From assembly GCA_036583965.1 (NCBI GenBank), contig JAZBQD010000015.1, positions 69,108,330-69,172,329 on the forward strand: a stretch of DNA of 64,000 nucleotides, read 5' to 3'. Within the stretch, counting starts at the first letter, position 1. The number at the start of each line of letters is the position of its first letter. The notes beneath the pieces are model-generated. The model did no database searches. It saw only the letters and a program-made list of their open reading frames with translations, and was not told the origin of the DNA. This document shows positions 1 through 14,700 of the stretch, in pieces. The translations under genes and the position numbers were made by a program. This DNA comes from Prunella strophiata. Its lineage: Eukaryota > Chordata > Aves > Passeriformes > Prunellidae.

Positions 1-317
1 ATACAAGTACAAGCAGTGCTGGGTGAGATCAGAGGTCCACCTGCACCAGCAGGAGGCAGAAGGAGATGCATGGGGAAGTACACAGGGACAGAGCAAGCAC
101 ACATACCCAGCTTCCAGCACTGTCTGCATCGATATTTGGTCAACTCCCTGCTGACTTAGTGGAGTTAATGGATGGAGTTAAAAGGTTACTTTATGATTAA
201 CCTCTCCAACATCCTGCTGAATCAAATTCTGATAAACACAATTTGGTTGCAAGGAGGTCCACAGCTATTGTGCACAGGGTAGAACCATTTTCCTTTGTTG
301 TCCACCCACTACCTCAA

Positions 318-345
318 ATTTTGAAATACCTTGGTATTTCAAAAT
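318..345. repeat. Perfect short inverted repeat (13-bp arms, 2-bp loop)
   Basis: attttgaaatacc at 318-330 is followed by TT and then its exact reverse complement at 333-345. It could be a hairpin remnant of a small DNA transposon end or chance. No flanking target-site duplication or longer inverted structure was seen. Confidence 0.8.
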
Positions 346-3150
346 CCTCATAGTGGAAGAGGTGGTAACAACCATCCCCCCTTCTGTCATGCTGTTCATG
401 ATCTTATTGACCTGTGTCATGCTTCCCTTCCGTCCCATTACCTCACCTGCAGGTTGAAGAGACCAGCTCTGCACCATCACGGTCCCTGCTGACCTCCTCA
501 GACCTCCCCCACTTCTGCTACCTCTTTTTGGGGCTGTGAGGATCAGACCTGTGTACCACACACAAATTGTACAAACACCATGGACCTGTACAGTGGCACA
601 GTGATATTCCTTGTTTTGTTTCCTATTTTCCTCCTACTTCCTGACATTTGCCTTTCTGTTGTGACCACTGATGAAAAAGTTGAGCTGATGTTTTCATTAC
701 ACTTATGAATTTTACATCAGATAGAAATCTTACAGAAACAAACCTATCATTGCACTCAAGTAAAATCTGCCACTGCCTGTGGTACGTAAAAGTTTCGCTG
801 TCCAGAAATGCTACTTGACAGTCTTCCATGTACAGCAAAAGTGTTTTTGTTGCTCAGTAGTTTCAGGAACATGCTGGAGAAAGCAAAGCCTCCCTCCCAT
901 CTCTCAGATCTTTCTTTCTGGTATTTTGAGACTTTCTCCATTGCAGATACAGGGAGACTAATGGAACACTGAGCTGTAAAATGTAGACAACCACCTGCCT
1001 GCATTTCAAGCTGTCTGCTGCTGCAGATGACCTGTGATGCCACAACACAAAGCCAAGAACGTTTTGGAAGTTACACTGAGGAGCTAGGATAACTGAGGGC
1101 CAAACCACAGGCAGATGCTGGCTATGCCTGCCTCCCAGTGCACAGGAACACCAAGTCCCTTCTCACCTGCTTAGCTATTTGAGATGGGTTTTGAAACGTG
1201 CTAATGTGGCACAGTGAGACATTAAAATAGGGCTGCTGTGCCACGCAGCTCTGCAACAGAAAGATTTCTGAGACGTGGGCATTATCTCCCTCATCCCTCT
1301 CAAATCTAATCACTTTCCCCAGAGATGGTATTGGTACCTACTTTGTGTCCTTCCAATCTCTAATCTCTTCTAAGGGGTCTCTATCTCCCTGGCTTGATTT
1401 TGTTTCCCTCTCACGTGGATGTGTTGGTATATATATAATACATCTGTCTCCTGTGAAATGTCAGCTCAGAAGATAAAGCACAAAAAGCAGCTGGCAAAAG
1501 GAGTCTGTGACCAGGATTACAGCAGAACTCTCATTCTCTCACAAAAATAAGTTCATCACCCCTGCTACTGCCATGACTCTGACTTCTCCCAATCCATCGA
1601 AATCTTTTACTTGCTTCAGTACCCCTGGACACAACTGAACCAAACCCAAAAGAGAGTTTTCAATGGAAGAAGGATTCAGGTAAATCCAATTTTAAAAGCA
1701 ATTTGAGACCTTGAAAAATCATGTACTATTTCCATAGTTTATCAATGCCTTAAGATACTGGCAGCCAGAGAACCATAGCAGATATCCTAGCAGACTTCCT
1801 GTAAATGTGTGTATATATATGTATGACAAGGAAAAGGAAAATAAAAGTATATCCATTTTGTGATATTTCTTACCTGCTATGGGAAGTAACAAAAAAGCAG
1901 TTGGTGCAACATGCAATCCTCCATGAAAGCATAATTTTTTTCATGCTAGACAGAGCTTTGAAGATTTCAACAATAATAAAGTCCCTCCTTCTGTTAGGGC
2001 CATATTTTGTTAAATGCATAGGGAAATGATAGATTGGAAAAAACAATTTAAAGCAACATTTTGCCAACTAATTTAGAAGGATGTATATAGAAGTGTCTGC
2101 TGTTAGTGGACAGATAGAAGAGAGCCCAAGGAAGCTGTTCTGTAACTAAGCAAGGTGACCATGTAATCAGTGGCACTGCTGTGACAAAGTGGGTACCAAA
2201 GCTCTGGCACTTGCTGTAGCCTACAGTGTGCCTGTGTGGGTGCATGGGCTTCAATCCAGAAGATAAACCAGCCATAATCTACTTAAGAGTTGGGTTTAAT
2301 GTTCTGCTGATGAGACGTGCAAGCCCTGTTTATGACTATGTTCTGTTGTTTCACTTTTTCATTTATCACACTGTGACAGCACCATTGATGAATGTTTTAT
2401 TCCGGCTCCAGTTCTAGAAATTGCAGTAGTGTCCAAAAAGACCCACAGAACATGAAACAATGTCACCACAGCCACTGGACTGATCCTTTTCACCACTGCT
2501 TCTTCCCAGCTCTGATTCTCCATCACCTTGAACATCCCTGGAATGACAATGCCAAATACTACCAAAACCACTGACAATGCCAATAGTACCACTACCAAAA
2601 AGGGCTGCACAGTTTTGCACAGATAGAAATGGCTTGCAGGAAGGGAACAGTCTGCAACCTGCCACTGCTGCTGTCTCCTTGGATTTTCAGGTGTATGCAG
2701 TGAGCAGCATTTCAGCTTTTTGTGTACTGAATATGAAGAAGCAAAGGAGCATTGAACACCACACAATCCAATACCACATGAGCCAAATAGGAAGCCTTGA
2801 AGCATAAAAGGGCCAAATTAAACATGAGGCTTGACTGCCATAAAAATATACTGCATCAAACAACTTCCTTTATCAGAGAAAATACAGAAAGACTCAAACA
2901 GGCTACTTAAAATGATTTCATTACTTGCAAAAGGACATTGTATTCCACCCAAGAACAGCACCAATTAGACATGAGCTGAACATTGTGGGTATCTCACAGA
3001 AAATTACATAAACACTTAGAAGCCAGCAAGCTGCATATCGATTTTAGGCTCAGCTTTCTTGCAGGTCTGTCACAACCCAGATGATTAGGAAATTAAAAAC
3101 ATCAGGCTTGAATGTATAGAGAAAAATCATGTCAGATACCTGAGGTAACA

Positions 3151-3810
3151 GAGAATCACAGGAATGTTTATGTTGGAGAAGATCTCTAAGCTCATTGGGT
3201 TCATAGTGCTAACCAAGCACTGCCAGGTCTACCACTGAACCGTGTCCCCAAGTGGCACACCCATGTGCCTAATGAATGCTTGCAGGCATGGTGACTCCAC
3301 TGTTTCCCTGGGCAGCCAGGCCACCCTTTCTATTAAGAATTTTTTTTTAATACCCAGTCTAAATCTCCCCTGACACAACTTGAGGCCACTTCATCTCATC
3401 CTGTCACTTGGGAGATGTGACCTGCACCTGGCTGCAACCTCCTTCCATGTAGTTTTAGAGAGCAATAAGGTCTCCCCTTAGTCTCCTTTTCCCCAGGATA
3501 AACAGCCCCAGCTCCCTCAGCTGGTCTGCATGGGACATGCACTCCCTACCCCAGCTCCACTGCTCCTCTCTGAGGCTCCAGCACATCAATGTCCTTCTAG
3601 TGAGGGACCCAGAACCTGGACACAGGATTCAAGGTGTGGCCCCAGTGCTGAGCCCTGGGAACACCAGCAGTGACCAGCTGCCAGCTGGATGTAGCTCCAA
3701 TCACCACCACTCACTGGGTCTGGCCATCCAGCTGTTTTTTACCAAGTGAACAGTGAACCAGTCCAAGCCATGGGCAGCTCATTTCTCCAGGAGAATGCTG
3801 TGGGAGAAAC
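3151..3810 (-). mobile_element. CR1 LINE fragment, 3' part, 5'-truncated
   Basis: Read on the plus strand it begins with the reverse complement of the CR1 tail (agaatcacag-type) and follows the familiar antisense CR1 order: the guessed-at 'atctctaagctcattgggt' block, 'accactgaaccgtgtcccc', 'ctgggcagccaggcc', 'cacttcatctcatcctgtca', 'aaggtctccccttagtctcc', then 'gggtctggccatccagctg' and 'ttctccaggagaatgctgtg', a region belonging to the 3' end of the reverse-transcriptase ORF. The element therefore points to the minus strand, the same sense as VWC2. It is diverged and carries stops, so it is inactive. Exact ends are approximate. Confidence 0.9.
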
Positions 3811-5225
3811 AGGAACCCTTGGGGCTGGCACTCCTTGCCCAGCTTACCATTGTCTCTGCCTGCTGGGCCTGCAGAAAGCTGCCTGCCTGCTCCCCCTGTA
3901 CCATCCACACTGGCCTGTGAACCAGCCTGGGCTAAAGCCAGCCTGGAAGAGGGGAGGGTGGTTTGGTCTGGGATATGAGCTGTGGTGCAGCATTCTGCAG
4001 AGATGCTGGCAATGGAGTGGAGCCCAGGGAGTGTGTGGGAGTAGCACTGGCTACTTGGAAACTACTTCTGAAGCCCAGAGAGGGCACTCATGTCTAAGAT
4101 AACAAACCAAATCATTGCTAATTTTGCCCTCTGTTACAGAAACTGCAGAAGCATTTGTGGGCACTGCAAGGACTGGCAGCAGTGATGGGGCAGTCTGTGG
4201 GCTGCAGTGAGGTAAAATGCCTGCCTGCCCCAGCACTTGTATCACAGGAGTTTAAAAACCCTGCTGCTGAGGTTAACAGGGCTAATCCTTCCCTTTCTTA
4301 AGCTGTTTATTCATCCCAGTGACCCTGCTGGGCTTGGCAGGATAACTGGGGGCCTGGTGAAAGACCTGCTCAGCACTAAGACATCTTCTTTGAACTGGGA
4401 AACATCAGCTTACTCTTCAGATTAAGCAAGCCATGTGAAATGCCTTTGTTGAAAGTTCCTCAACAGGTTGTCCTAAAAACTGTGATGCAAGTTTAAAAAT
4501 ATTCTGCTCTTCCAAAAGCATATGATACAGGCCTCAGAGATTTGCTGCAAACACTGCAACTAAAAGCACATTTTAATTACCCAAAACACTGCAGCACTGG
4601 TGGGCTGTAGTGTCTATCAGTTAGGTTAGTTAGGTCACTGAGAAGTGGTCAGTAACTTAGCCAAAAATGCACAGAGAGTCAGGATTTTATATGCCCTGAA
4701 ACACAGGCTAAATGCAGGATACTAATGAAGGATAAGATTTAGAGAATTATTTTGGGAAAATCCCTAAAGGTTTCAACTAAATCAAAAGCTAAAGTGGTAC
4801 CAAAATACAGTATAATTCTGCTTTAGCAATGAAGCAGAATCTAGATCAGTATTTTTCCAGTCACTATAAATCACTGGGTATTGAGAATACAATATGAGAG
4901 GATGGCCAGTGGCTACCTACTACTACAAGGAATTATTCAATCAAACCAACAAAACATCATCAGTCAAGCATCAGCCATTTTTTCACCACATTTTAGAATA
5001 AACACACTGAATACAGTTAAACCAGAGGTTTCTCTTTCTTACTTAGAATGCTTTATACCAAAATCCTAAATGCAGGATCATTCAAGTCCTGATAGACTGT
5101 TACACTAGACAGTGACAACTCTCCCAATTACACAGTCCCCTTGCAAGTTTAGGTATTTTATAAAGACTTGGTTTGATTTTTGTTGCTATTTCATGTTTTG
5201 TGCCATCATTACTGGTCCTTTAGAT

Positions 5226-5290
5226 GTGGGTTGGTTCTTTTTGTTTTGTTTTTGTTGTTGTTTTTTTGTTTGTTTGTTTGGTTTTTTTTG
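5226..5290. repeat. T-rich TTTTG/GTTT low-complexity stretch
   Basis: Repeated ttttg, ttgtt and gtttg words with long T runs. The plus-strand open frames here, rich in F, V and L, are products of this composition. Confidence 0.85.
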
Positions 5291-8200
5291 GGTTATGATC
5301 TTAGGGGCTTGCATACACAGATTTCTAGCCACTCTTCACTAGAGTTGATTTGTTCTGGTTGTATGTGTACAGATGTCCCTAACATGCCTCTCTCTGGGTA
5401 ATCTGCTGCTGAAGTGACACACACCAATGAGAAAAAAGTGTCATCACTGAAGGAGCTGCAGTTTGGGATCTCAGACACCTGTGTAACCCTCTCACACAGA
5501 CAAGCTGTGAGCAAAGTTGACAGCTGCAGAAAAAGGAAACAGAGGTTAAGACTCTTAAAGGCAATAAAGTTTCTGCAGTAACAGAAATAAGTGGTCTGTC
5601 ACATCTGAACTGCTCAGCTTTGTACTTGAAGACTTTGGCCCTGTGGCATTTTCTCGATTGTATCTGTGATTTTCTGCTTATTTTATCCATTCTCTTTGAG
5701 TTATAAAAGGTAGCCAAGACCAGTACCAGCACAGCTGTTATTTAAAACATTAAAAAAATCCAGACAGTTCCACAAAGGATATTCTTCAATATATACTGAA
5801 GACTGACCACCTTCTTTCCCTCTTCTACCTTTCTCATTTAGAATGCTTCCAATAATCTTCCTCCTAAAACCAGAAAAACAGTACCCCTTCTTACAGGAAT
5901 AGAAGTGTCATGGATCTGTGCCAAAGAATGAACTGCAACTGTCAGCATGTCATGCATTGTTTTAAAATACAATGAATTCTAACAACGTCCTTTGCTGTGC
6001 ATTGTTAGCTTCACTGACTGAAATAAAAAGCTGCCCTTGTGAAAAACAGGTGCAATGCATGGGAACCAGAACAGGAAAATGAAGAACCTGTTTAGTCACA
6101 TTCTTAACATATTAATTCTATAGGTGTGAAAATTTACAAAATACACAGTTGTAATTGCTAATTGTTTTAATGTCATACTATTAGTATGTGAATATACCTG
6201 TAAAAAAATGAGTTAAGTTTTCCTAAGGAAAAAATTCCTTATCAGCTAGCTTTAAGATGCACCTAAGTTACTCCACAACTGAGAAAAATCACAGTATTTT
6301 TAGGAGCAAAGGAGAGGTTATGCTTTGCCCTCTATGCTACTCAATCAATAATTCCAGCTTTTTATCCCCTTTAATGATTTTCCCCTGGTGGTTATGAAAC
6401 ACAGCCCTGACACAGCTTGCTTTGGAAAGACTGCATTTTGTACCTGTGGAGGAAGCTGAATTTAAAATCACAGGAGAATCTCTCTGTGAAAGCATGCTCT
6501 TCCTGCCCCTGGTACCCCAAGCAGGGTTCCCTGAGCAGCCCTGCTCTCATGGCTGACCAGTCTGGGAAAAGTTTGGCATCAATCCCTGTTCCAGCACGCT
6601 GCTTCTGGACAGACACAGTTCTGGGGATAGGAACCCAGCTTTGCCACCTAAAAACAAGGGATCTGGTCCAAGCCAGCCACCCACAGACTCTGTATAGAGA
6701 GGGAAAGGAAGAGGCACCTCTGGGGACAAGCCCTTGCACATCCTGCAGAGAGGTGCTGCCACAGCTGCTCACTAGTCTGCTCTGCAGGTTGAGCCCTGCA
6801 CCAGCACACAGGCACCCTCCTCACATTTCAGCTCCATTTCTAACATCGGCTCCTTGGATCACTCCCTTACCTCATCAAGGTCTTGCACAGAATACTGAGT
6901 GAGATGCTAAAACAACACCATTTGGATGAAAGAAACACTCAGGATAGGAAGGGGTGCATCAAATATTAGTTATTCTGTTGATCAGAAACTGTCAACAAGT
7001 CAGAGCTGAAAATTTGAGACACCATTCCTGAGGAGAAATCACACACTCCTGCTTAGGACCATGTCTAAAGACAGCTTTTAAGGAATACAACCAGGTATTA
7101 TCTAAATCTAAACATATTAAGTTGCAACATAAAAATCCATCACTATCTGAAGTTAATTTCCTCTATTTCCATCTGCATCACTCTCACACAACTCATGAAT
7201 CAAAAACTAGCTAACAGGGATGCTTTGGAGTAGGAAGAGTGGGAAACCAGAAGATGGAAGGGATGATTCATTGCAAAAGCAAGAGATAAGGAAGCCACTG
7301 GTGTTGGAAGAAACCAAATCAGTGTGACTTCAAGCAGGAAGGAAAAAGGAAGAAAGCAGGCAGGGTGACTGGCAAAATTATTTTAAGGAATCACCTTTTT
7401 GTTGAGATGGAAAGACAGATGGTTTGAAGTGAGAAACATGAATAATGAAAGATAAGAACCATCTTTGTTAAATGTAAGGATTGCCTCGGTGAGTTATAGA
7501 AATCCTTTCATCCAAGAGAAGTGCAGCAGCACAGAAATTTTATGTCACTCACAGGGGCACACATAAAAGGACATACATACCCAGAAAAAAAAAATCACCC
7601 TAATTCTTCACTTTTAGAGTCTTAAACAGCATTTATTTTCCCATGTGCTGCAAAGTCAAGAGCACCATTTGATAGTGCAGTGCTCTTCTCCCACGATGTT
7701 GTTAGTGCAGGCTCTTTCTTTCTGTTACACAGGTGTGAGAAATTGGGCAGAGCCAGCAGAGAGCAAAACCCCCTTGGAGCAGACAGGTCTCTGGCTTCCT
7801 GGACATATGCCAGCTGGGCCAGGGGCTAGGGAAAGAAACACAGAGTGAGGATGATAAACTCAGTGCTCCCTTCAGCATTCCCATGGACTTGTTAAGGGAC
7901 ATCAACAGATCAAGACTGCATATTCAGCCACCAACACTAACATCACAGGGTGGGTTATTTTGGCTAGGAAAATTTAACAGTTGATCCCAGGCACACATCA
8001 GGATACAGACACCTTCAGAAAACACCAGGGCTCATGTACAGCCCTCTGGTTTTAGTCAATGAAACCTCACAAACTAAGAAGCCAAAATTCATATAATGCA
8101 GACTGCAAAGATGTCTTCTCTTCTAAGGAGAGACGAGATATTCCCAGCGAGGGGCTGAACTATTTAAATGCCCAACCACTAAGTCAAAGCACTAAGCCCA

Positions 8201-11200
8201 AGAGGAGGCAAGCACTACCAATATCACTGAGTTCCTGTCCACAGAAGTAGCCATCAAGTGCCTGCAAAGATGCTCAGGGAAAAGTAAGAAATGAGATCAG
8301 GCCTTTCATTAAATTAATAGCCCAGAAAACTCTGAAAAAAATAAAATTCGATTTCCAGAAATGGCCCCCAAGATGGCCAAGCTGGCACTGGGAAGCTGGG
8401 CTGCTTCCTAGAACTTTCTTTTCCTTTTATTTCCCTAACATGTAAGACCTCTGGAGCAGTTACTGAGGCATGAAAACCAGTCTTTGTATTTACAGTAATA
8501 GAATTATTGTAAACCTATTCTTAAATATTTCCACATATTATATGCTTCTTCTTGTAAAATTACCTCCAAAGGCAATTATTATGGAAATAGAAGTTCTGGA
8601 GGAAAACAGCTGGTGCTTTTATGTTTATCTGAAAGCTATGTTTGTTTTGTCCTAGGCAAAACCAAAGCATTATGAAACTGTAAATGATTCCCAAGACATT
8701 TTGAACTGGTTTTTTTGAAGCTCAGATTAGTGCACTAGAAAAAGAGTAATAAAATAATACAGAAGTGGTAAAACTAAAAATTAAATTTTACTTTTTTTTT
8801 CCTAATGAAGTTATTACTCCAGAATGTTCTACAACCAACAACTAAACACTTGGTGTATGATTACAGAGATAGCTACTCAATCTGTCTTGGGGATATTATT
8901 CTACTTTCTGGTGATAAAAATCATCACTGCTCACCTGCTGCATACACATTATAAGTGTAAAGAAGACTTAAGAAGTTTGTGTGGAGTCGAAGTTATTATT
9001 TTCAAGAACCTCCCTAGAAGACAAAACTAAATTAAAATGAGAAGCCTCCTTAATTATAGAGTAGATGGGAATGCTGTAAAACATGAGATTCAGAGATGTG
9101 GAAAGGAAATGTTTCCTGCAGAAGAACTGATGTCCTAGCAAAGGGGGGATATCAGCTCAAGTGGAAGAAACCAGCAGATCTTCCAATTTGCTCCCTTTTG
9201 CAAGGTGACACTCATTCCTGTCTTGCTCTAGGGTTTAATTTGCAATTACTCCCTTTGCACTTGATACCATTAATAACATGATATGTAAAGTCTACAACCT
9301 TTACTGGATTAGCAATTTATTTTCTGATTCTTTATTCCAAGTCTATATGTAATTTATGCATGTGCAATTGAAATCCATGTATTATCATGCATAAAGAATG
9401 AATTCTGTAAGGAATCTTTGTGGAACAAAAGCTGTGGATGGGCTTCCAAGAGAGGAGAGAAAATTGGTCAGAACAGGAGCAAAATCACCAAAAAACTCCA
9501 AACCAAAAATCAAACCCAAAACTCCACAATAGTTTTTTAAGGGAAATCTTGACCACAACACTGTGAATAAGACCATGCAAATGCTTCAAAATAGACTAAA
9601 ACACTTGGAAATGGAAACTTTCACACAGAATATGTATCATTCCAGGCACATTACAACAAGGAATAGAATACATCAAGGAGTCTCTTTCCTCAAGCATGAT
9701 TGTCAGCTGATTTCTACTGCATTAGGAACACTGCTCCAGGTAAAAACATCCAGCAGCAAGGCAAAATAATACAGTTGGAAACATGAGATTCCATGAGGGA
9801 ATCACACAAACAGATCTCCTTCAAACATCTCTTCAAAACGGCAGCAATAAAAACCATGGGTAAATACATCTTCATCTTTGGCTGGTGCTGCAAACACCAG
9901 AACTGTCAAAGGATACTGAAACTAAATCAAAATATCCTTATCATGGTTAAATAATTGGATTGATAAATTTAGAGCTCAGATTTTAAGCCTTCTTGGCACA
10001 TTATGTAATTTTTCTCCTCTGGGCACAAAGTCTTATCAAATAAAACACCACTCTACCAGTAATTATGAGACTGATATTCCAGCTAATTATGGCATATTCA
10101 TTCTTAATAATAAAAATAAAATAATCACGTTGTCAAGTAATGACTGAATACAGATGTTGACAAGCCAGAAAGGGGAAAACTATTAAAACAGGATAAAATG
10201 GAAGGCAGGAAGAAAACTTTGCTTTTTGGTACTTCCCCTCATTAGTTTTCACTTCTGTTCAAAGTAGAACTCCTAAAAGCTGCACTCAGTCACTTATTTT
10301 TCCCTTTTCCACTTATTTTAACTAATCTGTTGTGGGTTCTTCCTGCAGATGACATTGCTTTTAAGATATCATTTCTAACACAGGTTTCTGGTTAAAAGAT
10401 AGATTCTACTTCCAGGCTGTTAAAAAGTGAGAAAAAATATCTAAAGGAGAGGGCCAGCCTGCATAGCCATATCTGACCATTCCCATCACAGACAGAACAC
10501 CTATAGCTTTGTTTCTTATTCATTTGCTTAGTGTTTAGAGAAAGATTTTAAGAAAAGCTTCAACCCTCACCACATTTATTTTTCACACTTTAGTCCTGCC
10601 CTGTGTTCAGTTTCCATATGTGAGCTGTGTGAAAGGATTATAAGACTGTACAGGGCATTTAAGCATATAGACTTAGGAGAAGAGAGCACCTTGGCCATAC
10701 TGCAGTAGAGAGTAATTGGGAATGATAAAAAAAAAATATATATATAGTGGAAAAAATAGAAAGTAAGGAAATGAAAGAATCTGCAAGGTTCCCATGCAGA
10801 AATGTGCAAGTCTGCATGTTAAGGAAACCAGGCCCAAGGCACTAAAAAGATTTCAAAAGAGGTCATGCAATATAAATGAAACTTAAAAGCACTTTCTCTT
10901 CCTCCAGCTATCATGGCATGAGCACATCACATCTAAACAAGTTTTCTCAAACATACCCCACTGCCAAGTCTTTATGTGCTGCAGCCCTGAGCATTACCCT
11001 TAGCACCCTACTTTTCTTACTGCCTAAGTTCCTCACCTGCCATGTACACATAAGTACAATCTGTAAGCAACTTTCCTACCTTTTAATAAAGTTTAAAGTG
11101 GATAAAATAAAATTACGGTAAGCAAAGATCTCCAAGTTCTCATTCCATTTATCTTGCTGTCTTCACCTCAAGTCTTACTATCTCCTTTTTCTCCAGTCAG

Positions 11201-11711
11201 ATTTACCTTGCTTCCTTTCTTGCCCTAACTCCTCCTGATTTCTGAGAACAGCTGCAGGACCCCATCTGCTGTGCAGGAGCACCACTTCATGCTGCCTGCT
11301 CAAGCACAGACAGCAGACCTGACCAGAAAGGTGCAGGGCATCACATTCTCACAGACAGGCACCACAAGTATTCCCAGCTGCACATTCACTTCAGGAATTC
11401 CACACCCTGGTGAGGGATCTGCTTTCTCCTCATGAATACTACAGCTATCATTACAGAAGTGCATGTTGCATGAATTCACCCATGTATCTCCTGAACTCCT
11501 GCAGAACATGGATAAAAAAGCTGGTCCTGACATCTTACTGTCCCTAAAATTCTGAGGTATATTCAAGGCAGATCAAAAATACTGCAACCACTTTGGTGCT
11601 TTTGAACAGCTGCTGTAAGTTTGCATCTCTCCAAGGGGTATTTTTTTTTTCCTAGTGGAAATCAAAAGAGCCTTATTAAGATCCCAGCAGAAATCTAGAA
11701 AAATAATTGCC

Positions 11712-11727
11712 TTTTTTTTTTTTTTTT
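11712..11727. repeat. Poly-T tract (16 bases)
   Basis: Uninterrupted T run; a shorter one lies 70 bp to its left at about 11641. No element recognised. Confidence 0.95.
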
Positions 11728-14700
11728 ATGACAGGTTCAGGTTCTTGAAAATTTCCATGCTTCTAATACAGGCTAGTCATTGACTTAAATTGATAGCACT
11801 GGGGTAATACAGAGCTTCTTCATATAATTTCTTTTCAATCAGTAACATTTTTTAAAAGATTTACCCAATATGTAGCATACTGAATTCCTTAATAAAGTTT
11901 AAATTGTTTCTTCTTTTCCATCCAATACACTGTGTCACTTCACAGTTGTGGGGGGTCCCTTGCTGTATGACTTTTTGCCCTAGAGTTATTACAAAGATTG
12001 AGCTGCTAATTTAGGCATGGAATGCTGCTGACCATCCACATTTTTGCTCATTTTTTTCCTCTGCATTTTGATAGACTTTTCTAAACCATCCAAAACCTAA
12101 AGATTCCCTACAGGTTTTAAGAAATAAGAGTTGCACATGCAACTCCAGCCCAAAACTCTGATGTCACATTGCTGGAAACTGCTGTCTTCAGTGCACCTGT
12201 GCACACATTCCATATAAACTATTAACTTCAAAGTAGTTCAGTGAATTGAGGAGGACTCAAATCTCCTATCCCAAAAAGAATGAAACTGTGAGACATAGTG
12301 AATAATTATGGGCACTTGGGCACTTACAACCTATGTTTTTAGTATATTATAGATATATTTATCTATGTTGTTCCCTAATTCATGCTTTTAGAATAATGGT
12401 ACTTGCAGAAATCACAGGCCAAGAAGACTGCAAAGCACCTTTCAGAGCATTAATAGCAGCCTGTGAACTTTCAAGGAGGGGACAAACAGACACCTGTCAT
12501 CTTCTAATAGAGACACTTCAAGGTTATTTTGATATAGATTTAATGCACATAAATCAAAATATGAGATCAGTCAGAGCCCCAAGACCGTGTGGCTGAAGCA
12601 GCCTGTCCTCCTGCAGACCCCTGATGCAGCATGGGCAGTGCTGATCATTCCAAAGACCAAATGAGATGTCAGAATTAGAACAAATCTACACATTCAGCCA
12701 AATAAGACCCAGGACAAATGGAGGGAAGGTGTTTCTTTTAAAGAGCTTGGGAAGAAGGTGAGAACAGAACAAACTGGCTTCCCGAACTCACGCCACCAAA
12801 ATTTCTGTACTTCACTAAAATGTTGTATATGGCTAAGATAGTTCAAAACCTGATCAATTTCAAACAGGAACACACACTGGTGCTTGTTATGGTAATTTCC
12901 ATATGCATTTGAAACTTTCATTTGCAAAGAATATATCAAGTCAATAAAATTCTACCAAGGCTTTGTAAAGTAAGAATATATCAGAGTCACAATGAAAAGT
13001 GCCACTTTGAAGAAAGGTCACTCTCCTCCCTCCCAAAATCTTTTCAATAAATAGATTAGTTTTAGATAATACACATAATTTCTGTTGTTGGTTCTGTGTT
13101 TGGATGGCACATACACAGACACACACACTCAAATTCCTATGAAATTTAGTATTACCTGTCCGTGCAATATGAAATGATGCACCTGTGCACACACACATAA
13201 ACAGAGGAGCAGCATGGTAGGCATTTCAAGAGCAAGAACAATTGCTTAAATGAAAATTATGTAGAATAGCAATATTTAATGCTCCAGCAGAGACCTTAAT
13301 CATGATACAATGCACTACTGTATAATAAAACCTGTTCTGCTATAATTCACATTCAAGCAAGAAAAAAACAGATGAGGCAAGAGAGATTTTCATTCTCATC
13401 ATTTTAAACATAAGAAAGTTCTAAATTCTTTATTTCAAGGTCATGAGGAAACTCTATGGCCAAACAAAGGTTTCTTGGAATATGTTTAGTGGTGTTTCAC
13501 AGCATGTGAAAAATGAGCCAGATCCCATGGCTGTTAATACACCAGATTAGCTGCATGGGCTTGGAAGTATGAGCTTGAATGACTTATATTGACAATGAAT
13601 GACTCGCTGACAATGCAGACCAGTGCTACTTTGCTGTAAAGTATTAACTATATGATCATCAAGGAGGGGCAAGAATAAGCATTTTCTTTTGAAATGTTTC
13701 AGCATACAGCCAACACCTTTGCAAATGGAAATGAAGCAAAGCTTGTCCAGCCTGGGGGAGATAAAGCCTACTAGGTGCAGTGATGCCTAACTGGTACAGG
13801 GAGTGCAGGACAGACACACAGCCTGGCACAGCGGGAAATGTCTCATGCAGAGAGACTTGTTTGTATTAGAACCTGGGGAGAACAATTGGAGGAGCCTTTG
13901 AAATGGATCAGGGTAAGACACACGGTGGCCAGGTCTGTGATTAAAAGCATTTCTGGAACATCTTCTGAAACTGACTCAAACATGAGTCTGCACCAGACCC
14001 AGCTTGCAAGCTCTTCAGAGACCCACTGTGTGCCATCAATGTTCTCCAGTGACCAGTGCTCCTGAAAGGGAAGAGCCAGAGTGGGACTCATGGTAGGCAA
14101 ACAGCTAGAGGAATCTGAACTAAAGCATGGAAACATGCAGGGGCCCCAGAGAGTTCCCCCAGGGCAAAGGGGTGGTTGATGACACAGAGACTGCACAACA
14201 GACCAGATTCTGCACCCTATCATCTTTCTGCACATCCCAGAAGAACAGCAAGGATAAGCATCAAGCCTTCCAAACCATCCTAGTGCTGGGGAAGCATTTG
14301 GACAATTTGGAACACCCACAGAAACAAGCAGGGCTTGCAGGCTGACTGAATCTCAGCTCTGTCCTCAGCAGCTGCAGACAGGATTTTCAGATAATTCTTC
14401 TAGCATCTACACCTGACAAGACTCATCTGAGATTTTTGTCTCACTAGTATATATGTTCCAAAATAGTAAACCTCCAAGGCCCTGCTTTTATTATTAGAAT
14501 AATTTTCTGCAGACCCCGCCAAACATGTACCATTTCATTTTTAAGAAACTTCCCCACAAATTACTCCCCTCCCCCCATCAGAGCTTTACACTGGCTGAAG
14601 AAATTACATTAAATCTACAAAGACAGACAAGAGTTTAGTGGAAAAGCAGTCATCATTCAGAACTCATCACTGGACATGCTGGACTAGCATTTGTTTCTCA

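Noticed and set aside
2359..2805. 148-codon minus-strand frame with a strongly hydrophobic segment (PFLVVVLLALSVVLVVFGIV)
   Set aside because: A frame of this length is expected by chance in 64 kb. No start context, splice sites or family resemblance was recognised, and plus-strand frames overlap it. Worth only a quick translated search.
4617..4636. ttaggttagttagg as interstitial telomere repeat
   Set aside because: Only one or two imperfect TTAGG-like units, with no tandem TTAGGG array.
6417..6902. 161-codon plus-strand frame
   Set aside because: It is opposed by 126- and 71-codon minus-strand frames in a locally GC-richer patch, and no recognisable protein family is present.
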